Assembly (NCBI GenBank): GCA_902825215.1
Contig: LR782234.1
Location: 3,100,001 to 3,164,000, forward strand
Source of the DNA: Pseudomonas fluorescens
GTDB lineage: Bacteria > Pseudomonadota > Gammaproteobacteria > Pseudomonadales > Pseudomonadaceae
Length of the DNA stretch: 64,000 bases
Reading direction: 5' to 3'
Part shown: piece after piece, positions 1 to 7,369 of the stretch
Layout: each line of letters begins with the position of its first letter
How positions within the stretch are numbered: position 1 is the first letter of the stretch
The notes under the pieces: generated by a model
The model's database searches: none
What the model saw: only the letters and a program-made list of their open reading frames with translations
What the model was told of the DNA's origin: nothing
Program-made: the position numbers and the translations under genes

Positions 1-254
1 CCTCCCTCTGCAGCAGCGATTGCTGCTTACGCAGTTTTTGCGTGGCCCGCTGCAGAAGCAGCCGATTTGCAGCGTACGTACAAATGGCCCTGTCCTGTTG
101 AGGGTGGATAGCTGGTCATTCGTTTTTTGAGCCAGACTCGCATTCACTGCAGTCTTGACCCATCTCAAGATTGGGGTACTCCGAGTGTTGAAGATAGCTT
201 GGGGAGACGTCTGTCATGATATGTTGACCAATCGCTATACAGGAGTTCAGCTGG
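1..254. other. left edge and leader of the graspetide operon, no firm gene
   Basis: A frame open from the window edge stops at 109-111 (+); its 36 residues are Ala-rich and match nothing I recognise, so it may be a truncated gene tail or chance. A weak sigma70-like promoter could be TTGACC (155-160) with TACTCC (177-182), spacer 16. An 8-bp palindrome AGACGTCT lies at 205-212. None of these is strong; the only firm signal is the AGGAG ribosome site just before 255. Confidence 0.3.
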
Positions 255-722
255 ATGCCCACCTTCACGACAGATCAAGCAAAGGGCGTCGTTCCTTTGC
301 TTGCAAAAACCGCTGTGCCCAGAACAGGCTCGGATCACCTGCCAGGTTATTACTCCCCACTCCACGACATGTGGGTGGTGGAAACAATCGATGGAGTGAA
401 ACCCATCATCACTCGCGGTGCGCTCGATGAGCTTCTCACCAAGACCAAAGTAAACACCGAAGAGGACGATGATTCCTTCGTCACGCTCGAGACGTTGACC
501 AAGACGCACGCTGCTCCAGAGAGTGATGATGACCTGAGCAACAATGGGTGCGGATCACACCTGCTTCAGTTGGTGACCAAGACCGACACGGTGGTAGAAG
601 AGGACGATCCGGGTAGCAGCTACGCCATGCTAGAGCTAATGACCAAGACCGAAGCTGAGCTCGAAAACGATGATCCGGGTGATCCGCTGTTCGGCCTAGA
701 CCAACGTTTCTACCTAGACTGA
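255..722 (+). CDS. graspetide (omega-ester peptide) precursor with four core repeats
   Basis: A 155-residue acidic peptide with AGGAG 9 nt before its ATG. Residues 1-55 look like a leader (including YYSPLHDMWVV, 32-42). The rest carries four motifs with identical internal spacing, TKT-x4-E-x-D-D, at residues 62-72, 82-92, 108-118 and 130-140. Hydroxyl or lysine donors followed by clustered Glu/Asp is the hallmark of graspetide cores, in which an ATP-grasp ligase joins Thr/Ser (or Lys) side chains to Glu/Asp as macrolactones or lactams. The next gene, 11 nt downstream, encodes exactly such a ligase. Known: plesiocin- and thuringinin-type precursors also repeat their cores. Inferred: each repeat becomes a small multicyclic unit. 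The exact spacing does not match the characterised graspetides I can recall, so its group is unassigned. No protease or exporter gene is adjacent. Confidence 0.85.
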   Translation: MPTFTTDQAKGVVPLLAKTAVPRTGSDHLPGYYSPLHDMWVVETIDGVKPIITRGALDELLTKTKVNTEEDDDSFVTLETLTKTHAAPESDDDLSNNGCGSHLLQLVTKTDTVVEEDDPGSSYAMLELMTKTEAELENDDPGDPLFGLDQRFYLD

Positions 723-733
723 GGCTCGTCGTC

Positions 734-1693
734 ATGTTTTTGTTGGTGACAAACCGCCGCGATATCACAATGGATTTCGTGGTAGCAGAGCTTCAGAAAC
801 GGAGCTTGCCTTACTTCAGGCTAAATACCGAATTACTCCCCCAATCCCGAAGCTCCATGGGTTGCATCGCCATGGACGACTGGTCTATTGAATTCGAGGG
901 GCGAGAAATCTCCGGGCGAGATGTGAAGGCCGCATACTTCCGTCGCCCAGGCGCTCCCCAAGCGCCGGCACTTGTCGAGGATCAAGGCCAGCGTGCCTAC
1001 ATTGAAGCGGAATGGAGCAGCTTCCTCAAAAGCCTTTATTTCCGGTTGGAAGGGAGATGGTTGAGCGACCCTACCCAGATCTTTCTCGCTGAAGACAAGC
1101 CTCGGCAGCTCATCGTTGCCCACCAGCTTGGTTTCAACATCCCCAGCACAACCATCACTAACCAACTGAAGTCGGCTGAGCCCCTGACAGCAGGGGGCCG
1201 TGCAATTGGGAAGCCCTTGCGCCAAGCGGTTCTACCGGGTGCGCTGGAAAAGGTGATGTTCACCTCACGGTTGCAGCCCTTGACCACAGATGATGAACCA
1301 GCCCTCGGTCTTGCTCCCCTGATCATTCAAACTGAGGTGCTCAAAAAATACGATGTCCGTGTAACGGTAGTGGGTTCCCAAGTTTTCGCAACAGCTATCT
1401 GGTCTCAGGAAAAGGGCGACACGGAGGTTGATTGGCGCAAAGGTAGTCATCCTGATTTGGAGCATGAAGCAATCAGCCTGCCGGATGAGGTAGCCGAACA
1501 ATGTCGAGTACTGGTTCGACGGATGAATCTAAGATACGGAGCTATCGATCTGGTGTGTGATCGAGATGGAAAGCTCTGGTTTTTAGAAATCAACCCCAAC
1601 GGGCAGTGGGCTTGGATTGAGAATCAGACTGGATACCCGATTGCCACTGCAATTGTTGATGAACTGGAGAGCATCAAAAATGGGTTGGTTTGA
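734..1693 (+). CDS. ATP-grasp peptide ligase (MvdC/MvdD-like graspetide maturase)
   Basis: A 319-residue protein of the usual size for microviridin-type ligases. Family signs are RLNTE (29-33), YFRRPG (68-73), the position where MvdC/MvdD proteins carry an aromatic-x-R-R/K-P motif, and a C-terminal metal/ATP-binding segment EINPNGQW (285-292) preceded by a GAIDLVCDRDGKLWFL strand. It should phosphorylate core Glu/Asp carboxylates with ATP and let Thr (or Lys) side chains displace the phosphate. There is only one ligase, so a single bond chemistry, most likely ester, is expected. The start is 11 nt after the precursor stop and the 3' end overlaps the next gene by 14 nt, so the three genes are probably co-translated. 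RimK-like modification of another substrate is a less likely alternative given the precursor next door. Confidence 0.88.
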   Translation: MFLLVTNRRDITMDFVVAELQKRSLPYFRLNTELLPQSRSSMGCIAMDDWSIEFEGREISGRDVKAAYFRRPGAPQAPALVEDQGQRAYIEAEWSSFLKSLYFRLEGRWLSDPTQIFLAEDKPRQLIVAHQLGFNIPSTTITNQLKSAEPLTAGGRAIGKPLRQAVLPGALEKVMFTSRLQPLTTDDEPALGLAPLIIQTEVLKKYDVRVTVVGSQVFATAIWSQEKGDTEVDWRKGSHPDLEHEAISLPDEVAEQCRVLVRRMNLRYGAIDLVCDRDGKLWFLEINPNGQWAWIENQTGYPIATAIVDELESIKNGLV

Positions 1694-2354
1694 TAGGGAC
1701 ATACTCTGGCCGACTCTAGTACCTCCTTCGCCTGCTCAAATTGCAGCAAACAACCAGATGCGCGACAGGTGGAAGGCATCGGTCAGTAATGGTGACTGGA
1801 ACGCGCAAAGCGAAGTCGCACTTGAAGAAGCTCGCCGTATGTACGATGCGGAGCAGGAGCGGCGCAAGGGGGCTGACACCAAAGCAGGTGTGTACCTGGC
1901 GGCAGTGACCGCGCTTATACCCGTGCTAGTTTCCTTGCTGCCAAGTTTGTGGAGCGACAAGACCAATAGAGTCCTGGGAGCCATATCACTGATCGTATTC
2001 GCCCTTGCGGTGATCTATGTCCTACGCGCCGGCTATAGTGCGTTCTGCGTGCTTCGAGTGAGTGCAGCGAACACAGTCGGAGCCAACGATATCTCTCAGT
2101 CCTGGAGCACAGCTCAGCCTGTAGCCAGCCTCGCGAAGAACATTGCTCTCAAAGTGATTGATAATTACCCGGGGAACAACGCTAAGGTGAGCCATATCAA
2201 GCTCGCCCACGACTATTTGTTGAGGGCTTTTCTAGTCTTCGCCGTACTGCTCGCTGTGCAGGCACTTTGGCCATGCGCTGCGTGGGTGATCGAAGAGATC
2301 ACCAAGCACATGGCCCCCGAGCTTAGGCAACCGCTCATGATGTGCTACTCCTGA
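1680..2354 (+). CDS. three-helix membrane protein of the graspetide operon, unknown function
   Basis: A 224-residue protein. The ATG at 1680 was chosen because GGAG precedes it; a longer frame from 1617 would overlap the ligase by 77 nt. It overlaps the ligase gene by 14 nt. A soluble N-terminus with an amphipathic charged helix (about 45-65, rich in E, R and K) leads through ADTKAG (65-70) into helix 1 (70-91); helix 2 is 98-120; a soluble loop of about 60 residues follows, then helix 3 (179-203). The D-x-KA step into the first helix resembles the small membrane proteins that serve as effectors in nucleotide-signalling defence systems (DUF5706/SLATT-like), but this is a likeness by eye. Possible roles are export of the modified peptide, immunity to it, or being its target. 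It does not look like an ABC or MFS transporter. Confidence 0.75.
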   Translation: MGWFDRDILWPTLVPPSPAQIAANNQMRDRWKASVSNGDWNAQSEVALEEARRMYDAEQERRKGADTKAGVYLAAVTALIPVLVSLLPSLWSDKTNRVLGAISLIVFALAVIYVLRAGYSAFCVLRVSAANTVGANDISQSWSTAQPVASLAKNIALKVIDNYPGNNAKVSHIKLAHDYLLRAFLVFAVLLAVQALWPCAAWVIEEITKHMAPELRQPLMMCYS

Positions 2355-2744
2355 TCAACCTAGCTGCGGCAGGAACCAGGATCGAGCTTGGGGTAGGGGA
2401 CACCGTTTCCACACTAAAGCCCGGACGATTTTGAGTAGCACGCATGTCGTCTAGGCCCACGCAGCTTCTCTAACTGCGTATGCTGCCATGTGCTCAGCAG
2501 CTCCACAGGGTCAGTACTATACGGGTGGCTGGGGGTGAACTACTGAGGGATCGCCAGCCTCATAGCAGCGATCCATCCCAGCGAACTCAAGCTCCGAGTG
2601 CGGGAGCACCTGACTGACATGGCAGGCAGATTCGGGCTAACGCAGATTGGCGATAGCGTCGCTGAGGCTCTCCGACGTTGTTGAATCGGGGTGATTAGCT
2701 AGTGCGAAAAAGCTCACCTCCGGAGGGAGAAATCCTGTGATGTC
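2355..2744. other. 390-bp gap after the graspetide operon
   Basis: No coding frame of conviction and no hairpin followed by a T run. The only structured spot is a perfect 10-bp palindrome CCTCCGGAGG at 2717-2726, close to the 3' end of the leftward gene that ends at 2745. Confidence 0.3.
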
Positions 2745-3173
2745 TCAGGCCGTCAAAGAACCAGAGATCCAACTCTGCATCTTTGCCTCATACCCACCAT
2801 CGCAAAAGTCCAGGTTTGGCCAATAGTTCTGGTACACCTCATAATCGAGCGCCACTGCGTCCTCGCGGTTCTGCACATTCAAAACGCTCCAGGCTCGATA
2901 CATCCGATGCGTCCAATCAGTCTCCATCACCAATTGACGTGACGTATCCCATGACCAACCGTCTTTCATCAGCACCGTCACGAAGAATTCCGTCGCTGCG
3001 TTCGCACAGCTGGCATCGTGGGCAATCATCCTGTCCAGGATCGAATAGGAGATCCCGATCGCTTGGAAGATTGATTCTCCTTGGCTGTCCAGTTTCTTAC
3101 CGTATGGCGCAGAATCCAAGCCTTGAGACTGCGGTGGAATGAAGGCGAAAACTGTTGCGGTTGGGAAGCTCAA
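2745..3173 (-). CDS. hypothetical protein
   Basis: A 142-residue unrecognised protein. The only usable start in its frame is a TTG at 3171-3173, just inside an upstream in-frame TAA, with AAAGG about 8 nt upstream. The sequence is rich in Trp, Tyr and Asp (YEVYQNYWPNLDF near the end) and has normal soluble composition, with no clear signal peptide or membrane helix, although the first 13 residues are hydrophobic. It lies about 150 nt downstream of the lipoprotein gene on the same strand, so the two may be co-transcribed. The opposite strand has a Ser/Arg-rich frame that looks like a shadow. Confidence 0.5.
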   Translation of the reverse strand: MSFPTATVFAFIPPQSQGLDSAPYGKKLDSQGESIFQAIGISYSILDRMIAHDASCANAATEFFVTVLMKDGWSWDTSRQLVMETDWTHRMYRAWSVLNVQNREDAVALDYEVYQNYWPNLDFCDGGYEAKMQSWISGSLTA

Positions 3174-3324
3174 TGGGTACTGCCTTTATAGTTGTTGTTT
3201 TATTTCATGATGCCTATGGAGCAAGCGTCGCTGCAACATACTGAAAATATCTGCCTTCGTGGTCGACACCTGTCCGGCTGTCCCAATCAGCTTCCACAGT
3301 GCGACGCTCGCGCGAGTAGGGCGA

Positions 3325-4257
3325 TCAACCATCTTGTGAATCGAGCATCGCTGTGAGGGCCCTCAGGAAGACTCGAACGTCCTTGTCGTTTAGCTCGTTG
3401 TAGGCTGTCTTGCAGTTAGCATCGCTGTGCTCTATGTCGACGTAACTGTCAGATCGGCTCGGCATAGCAAAGATGGCGGTTTTGTCCGCGCTCTCTCCCC
3501 GAGCAGCTTCCGCACGAATCCTGAAGTTGAACGCTTCAAGCAGATCCGTTCTCTCTTGACCCGCGCCTCCTGCTGGGCTGAGCGCTCGAAACAGAGCAGA
3601 GACGTAGCTCAGATAGATTTCTGCGTGGCTGTTAACGAATATTGAATCCGGCCTCTCACCCCATCGAGTATTTTCAAAAGCATGGCCTACGAACTCGCCG
3701 TAAGCGTGAAGCTGCCCATTTTTCGAGTAGACATGAGCGTAGCTATCACCCAGAGCGTGAATTAGAAACCCAGTCTGCCAATCAGGCTGCCCAGAGGTGA
3801 ATGATTGATGCACGAGCGCCTCAAGCTTTTTTCTTCGAATGGCGACGGCCTGAGCATTGCCGCCATGCAGCGAATGCAGACTATTCACTATGTCGTGCCT
3901 ATAACCGGTGTAATCCGGCAAACCCCAGATGCCAACGGCAGGGGCTGAGTAACGAAGTGCCAGATCATCAGGCGCCTGACTGTAGCAAGACAGGCTTCCA
4001 ATCCTTTTCCCCTCCAGACCCAGCATGTCTGCGATGTACCCCGATGTCGCGATGTGCCCGTCTTTTTCATAGTAAGGAACAACGTTGAGGAGGCGACCGT
4101 CTAGAGTGCTTAACTGGCGTGACTGACCAATTTGCTGAGAAGGTTCCGCGACGGAGACTCCCGTGAAGTCGTGCTGAGAAACACACCCCGAAAGGCTGAT
4201 GGGCAGTAAAAGGACGCCAAGGGCAAAATACTTCCGGACGTTTCGGTAAAGTTCCAT
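3325..4257 (-). CDS. putative lipoprotein with possible metal-binding HxxGDSxAH motif
   Basis: About 310 residues from the ATG at 4257; a GTG at 4293 would add 12 residues and is less fitting for a signal peptide. The N-terminus is a classic lipoprotein signal: basic residues, a hydrophobic stretch and lipobox LSGC with Cys25. The middle holds HALGDSYAHVY, then a GEFVGHAF segment and Asp/Asn-rich loops, a pattern reminiscent of zinc-dependent phospholipase C/nuclease-like folds and of DUF6765-type proteins, where His and Asp bind metal. That assignment is by motif only. It would sit in the outer or inner membrane facing the periplasm. Weak ribosome site. Codon use and GC resemble the other island genes rather than the flanking chromosome. 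Confidence 0.6.
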   Translation of the reverse strand: MELYRNVRKYFALGVLLLPISLSGCVSQHDFTGVSVAEPSQQIGQSRQLSTLDGRLLNVVPYYEKDGHIATSGYIADMLGLEGKRIGSLSCYSQAPDDLALRYSAPAVGIWGLPDYTGYRHDIVNSLHSLHGGNAQAVAIRRKKLEALVHQSFTSGQPDWQTGFLIHALGDSYAHVYSKNGQLHAYGEFVGHAFENTRWGERPDSIFVNSHAEIYLSYVSALFRALSPAGGAGQERTDLLEAFNFRIRAEAARGESADKTAIFAMPSRSDSYVDIEHSDANCKTAYNELNDKDVRVFLRALTAMLDSQDG

Positions 4258-4747
4258 GATCAGGTCTCTGTATTGATGGAGCGTGAAGGCCACCTTGAGG
4301 AGCTGAAGCAGATGGGGTTTGGGTTGCGCTGATCTACCTGGCGTGCAGTTATCCGTGTGGCGGCTACACCGTTTCTCCCGTTAGGAACGTCGCCTCCGAC
4401 ATTCTGCTTAGGGCGGCCCTTCGAGGAAAGTAGCTGGGGCACAGTTGCGCAAGCTTAATGCAGCGTGAGGGCTGGTAGTACCGCCTCCAGGGGGTTGGTT
4501 TAGAGGCCAGCCTTCGTAGTGCGATCCGTGCGATGCCCACTTCCTAAAACTCTGGCAAGCGGAGCGCGCAGGCGTGAGGATGGAAGCCCGCAGGGTCGAG
4601 ACTACCGCTTCGCGGGAGGCTCGATTTACGACAGCCGAGCTCGTAGAGCCACGCCCTTGACCAATTATCTGTGCTTCTCGTTGTCCGGTGGCGGCAGCGT
4701 CCTAAGGGTAAAAACAGGCAAAAGGAGGAGGGCGGATCAAGCTTTTA
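4258..4747. other. 490-bp gap between island genes
   Basis: It lies between the start of the leftward lipoprotein gene and the end of the leftward gene at 4748. Short frames on both strands lack ribosome sites and natural composition. It must carry the promoter of the lipoprotein gene, but no convincing -35/-10 pair was identified. Confidence 0.3.
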
Positions 4748-6142
4748 TCAGTCAGCGAAATTGAACACAATTCGGCGGGACAAGGCTTGGCGGATACCAA
4801 TATCTGGCCAAACACTCGGATCCTCATCTGCAACACCTGAGGCGGTTGACTCGGGAATCATGCCCGCGCGCTTGGCTGATGCTCGCAGCTCATTGAATGT
4901 CAACGACGCCTGAGGATCGAGCTTGTCCGAGCCTTTCCAGTTGGCGAGTGTTGCTTTGGGCCTAGACCTGAGCGTTGACAAAATGCTTGCACAAAACTCG
5001 CTGAAAATCTCAATGAGGCTACCGTAGCCATAAGCATCCAGGCCATTCTCTTGCGGAAAGAGGAAGCTCTGAGAGCTCACGGCGGGTTCCTTTATATGTC
5101 TAAAGTGAGCATAGCGTTGAAAATAGCCCTCAAATCGGGGATCCAGTGCGAACCCCCGGCGCAAGTAAAGCGGGCTCTCGAACAGACCTGGGCCTTTGGT
5201 GAACACGCGCTGGGACTTGGAGTAATTCTTGGCAAAATCGGTTCTAGGACGGGCCTGAATCGCGTCGGGAGAATCCGGAGGCTGCGGTTTGAAATAGGAA
5301 AAGGTGGGCTTGATGGTCTGCGTTGCTGCGACAGCCCGCATGGGAATCTCCGAGAAGACTGCTAGGGCTGTGAGGAATAAGAGCGGCTCCCACTTCTCGT
5401 TGTAGCTTGCAAGCGATTCAGCAATATCCAGAAAATCACTGAGCTGGGTCGGCGAGAACACAGCCTGGGGTTTCTCGACGCGGAATTCGTAGTCTTTAGG
5501 CGCCATGTCCTGGAATGGATTTTTAGATTTATCCTGTTGCTGGGACGTGGCGGCGGTAGTTGTATCAGCGATATATGCTGCAGCGGTTGGGACTGGAGTT
5601 GCGGCATTCGCGGGACGCGCTAGGAAGTCGAAGTATTCGCGCCCATGCGTCATGTACCAGTTGCGGTGATGCTTCGAGCTCAGCCCAGGGTCATCGCCTT
5701 TGAGCGTCGGGCGGATGATTGGACGCCATGTGGGGTCGATCGACTTGTTCGCAAAGTTTTGCTTGGTTTTCTTGGAATACCGACTGCACCCGGGGATGGT
5801 TACCCAAGTAATCGGGGGTCGCATGATGAACGTCATGAACAACTTGGCATCGGCGCTGTTCCAGTCATGCAGAGGCTTGTCGCGGACTGTCCAACTCCAA
5901 TGCATCATGGACTCGAGTATCGGGCACAGTTTCTTGTAGTGACGCTCTTCGAATCCGGGCTTTGCTGACTCTCGCACGAGGAAATCTACCCCGGTTCGCC
6001 ATGTTGCCAAGGCATGCAGGTGCTCGGGTGTTGCCTCCAAGCGTTGCAGCACCTCCAAATTGATTGGAAGCGCAGATCGTGCCTGGTCATTGAGCAGGCT
6101 TAAAGGCGGGAACAGAGGATATGGCGGTTGTGGCTCAGCCAT
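4748..6142 (-). CDS. integrase-like or unknown protein, no visible catalytic residues
   Basis: A 464-residue protein starting at an ATG. The first 180 residues (helix-rich, with TWRTGVDFLVRES and WTVRDKPLHDWNSAD) recall the SAM-like core-binding domain of large tyrosine recombinases found in Pseudomonas islands. A Thr/Ala/Gln linker follows (about residues 180-210), then a C-terminal part in which I cannot find the R...K...HxxR...Y catalytic set; it ends with IRQALSRRIVFNFAD. It could be a degenerate integrase, an accessory recombinase-like factor, or something unrelated. Its place at the island border beside a broken cupin gene fits a mobile-element role. Confidence 0.45.
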   Translation of the reverse strand: MAEPQPPYPLFPPLSLLNDQARSALPINLEVLQRLEATPEHLHALATWRTGVDFLVRESAKPGFEERHYKKLCPILESMMHWSWTVRDKPLHDWNSADAKLFMTFIMRPPITWVTIPGCSRYSKKTKQNFANKSIDPTWRPIIRPTLKGDDPGLSSKHHRNWYMTHGREYFDFLARPANAATPVPTAAAYIADTTTAATSQQQDKSKNPFQDMAPKDYEFRVEKPQAVFSPTQLSDFLDIAESLASYNEKWEPLLFLTALAVFSEIPMRAVAATQTIKPTFSYFKPQPPDSPDAIQARPRTDFAKNYSKSQRVFTKGPGLFESPLYLRRGFALDPRFEGYFQRYAHFRHIKEPAVSSQSFLFPQENGLDAYGYGSLIEIFSEFCASILSTLRSRPKATLANWKGSDKLDPQASLTFNELRASAKRAGMIPESTASGVADEDPSVWPDIGIRQALSRRIVFNFAD

Positions 6143-6739
6143 GTAAAACCCGTCCTGATCGGATTAGGGGGCGCTTGGTGTTGTTCGGGCGGCGCTTGTC
6201 TGGACTCAAGTTGTCAGCGTCCGTATTGGCGCCAACGCGGGTGTTACGGACGGTGACTGCGGCGCATGCGAGTCTGAGCCTTGGTGTTTGCGAATCATCC
6301 TTGCAAGTTGAGGCGCCAGCGGTCAGCCGTTCCATGAGGAGAAGCGTAGACTGGTTATGCGCTTGTGGCGAACGTTCGGCGGTCTACTAAAATAGTTGTT
6401 GCCGCTGATCACAGTGACAGAACTGGCGGACTGGAGAGATTGGGATTCTGGTATTCAGGTCTGCAGGATTTGGACGCTGGAACCCCTGAAAGCTCGAAAG
6501 GTGCGAAGGAAGGGAATGCAAGGCCTTGATTTGGCTTGATTCTGGTAATTCAAGGCAAATCCCGGTTTTCAGGCACAGGTGACAGAGCTGCTATATCTAA
6601 AAGGATACATGATTTAACATAATATACATTACACGTAACAAGGTGTTACGGGATCAGCCTCGATGTACGTGGCATTTCAATCTGCTGCGAAGCCTCAGTA
6701 CGCGTTGTTGATCCACTGCCTATGCGCAATCTGCGCCGT
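6143..6739. other. 600-bp gap at the presumed island border
   Basis: No convincing gene. The last 80 bases (about 6585-6660) are strongly AT-rich and contain the inverted repeat at 6634-6650. This is where an island attachment site or the promoter of the leftward gene at 6142 could lie, but no direct-repeat pair or tRNA end was seen. Confidence 0.3.
6634..6650. repeat. perfect inverted repeat CGTAACA-agg-TGTTACG
   Basis: Two 7-bp arms with a 3-nt spacer inside an AT-rich stretch between the integrase-like gene and the broken cupin gene. There is no T run after it, so it is not a convincing terminator. It could be an operator or a recombinase site; its function is inferred from position only. 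Confidence 0.45.
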
Positions 6740-7254
6740 TCAGCCTTCGTCCCGCGTCAGCATTTCAATCAGCGCACGATGCTGCGGAAATTGCGCAGTG
6801 AGTTTTCCTCGATCAGCCATCTCCATGTCAGCAAAATCAAATCCAGGCGAAACCGCCTCGCTGATCAATCCGAATCCGTGTGGGCCATTGAGCAAGCGCG
6901 AAGCTTTCCAGATGCCACCCGGTACGTGTAATTGCAGATGTTGCCCGGCAAGAATCTCGCTGCCCATCACCAGAGTCTGCAATGAACCGTCTGCATGGAT
7001 CAGGCTGTATTCGATGGGATCGCCCAGATGGAAATAATGCAGGATGTCGGACCGGTTGAAATGAAACTGTCCCACCGGTGATTGCTCAGTCAACAGGTAG
7101 TAGATCGACGTCAGCAGATAGCGCGGCCCTGCGCTTGTTTCCAGCCTGGCGCGGTGATCGGATTGATAGGTTCGGCGGAAATAGCCACCTTCGGCGTGAG
7201 CTACGAGATCCAGTCATTGATGACGTCTTGTGCATCCGGTTTAGCTTCAATCAT
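6740..7254 (-). pseudogene. DUF985 cupin gene with frameshift
   Basis: The intact frame 6740-7093 (117 residues) holds the cupin core (SPVGQFHFNRSDILHYFHLGD, GGIWKASRL, PGFDFADMEMAD). The missing N-terminus is present upstream in other frames. An ATG at 7252-7254 with GGAG 7 nt upstream encodes about 17 residues (MIEAKPDAQDVINDWI) and then meets a TAG at 7202-7204. Shifting frame near 7205-7212 restores LVAHAEGGYFRRTYQSDHRA and the DUF985 N-terminal consensus continuously into the downstream frame. A net one-base deletion therefore splits an otherwise full-length gene of about 170 codons. A sequencing error is possible. DUF985 proteins are small cupins of unknown enzymatic role. Confidence 0.75.
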
Positions 7255-7369
7255 CGCCTGCTCCGCGTTCTTGATAGGTTTTTTGTTAGCTCAACTAAAC
7301 GGTCATTTAGTGTAGCTATCAACAATCTCGCTTTATCTACCCTGCATCAGCCTTTCAGCTCATTCAATG

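Noticed and set aside
2740..2826. 28-residue small frame with a strong GGAGGGAG ribosome-like site
   Set aside because: It is antisense to the end of the gene at 2745-3173, has no recognisable features, and its ribosome-like site is part of a palindrome.
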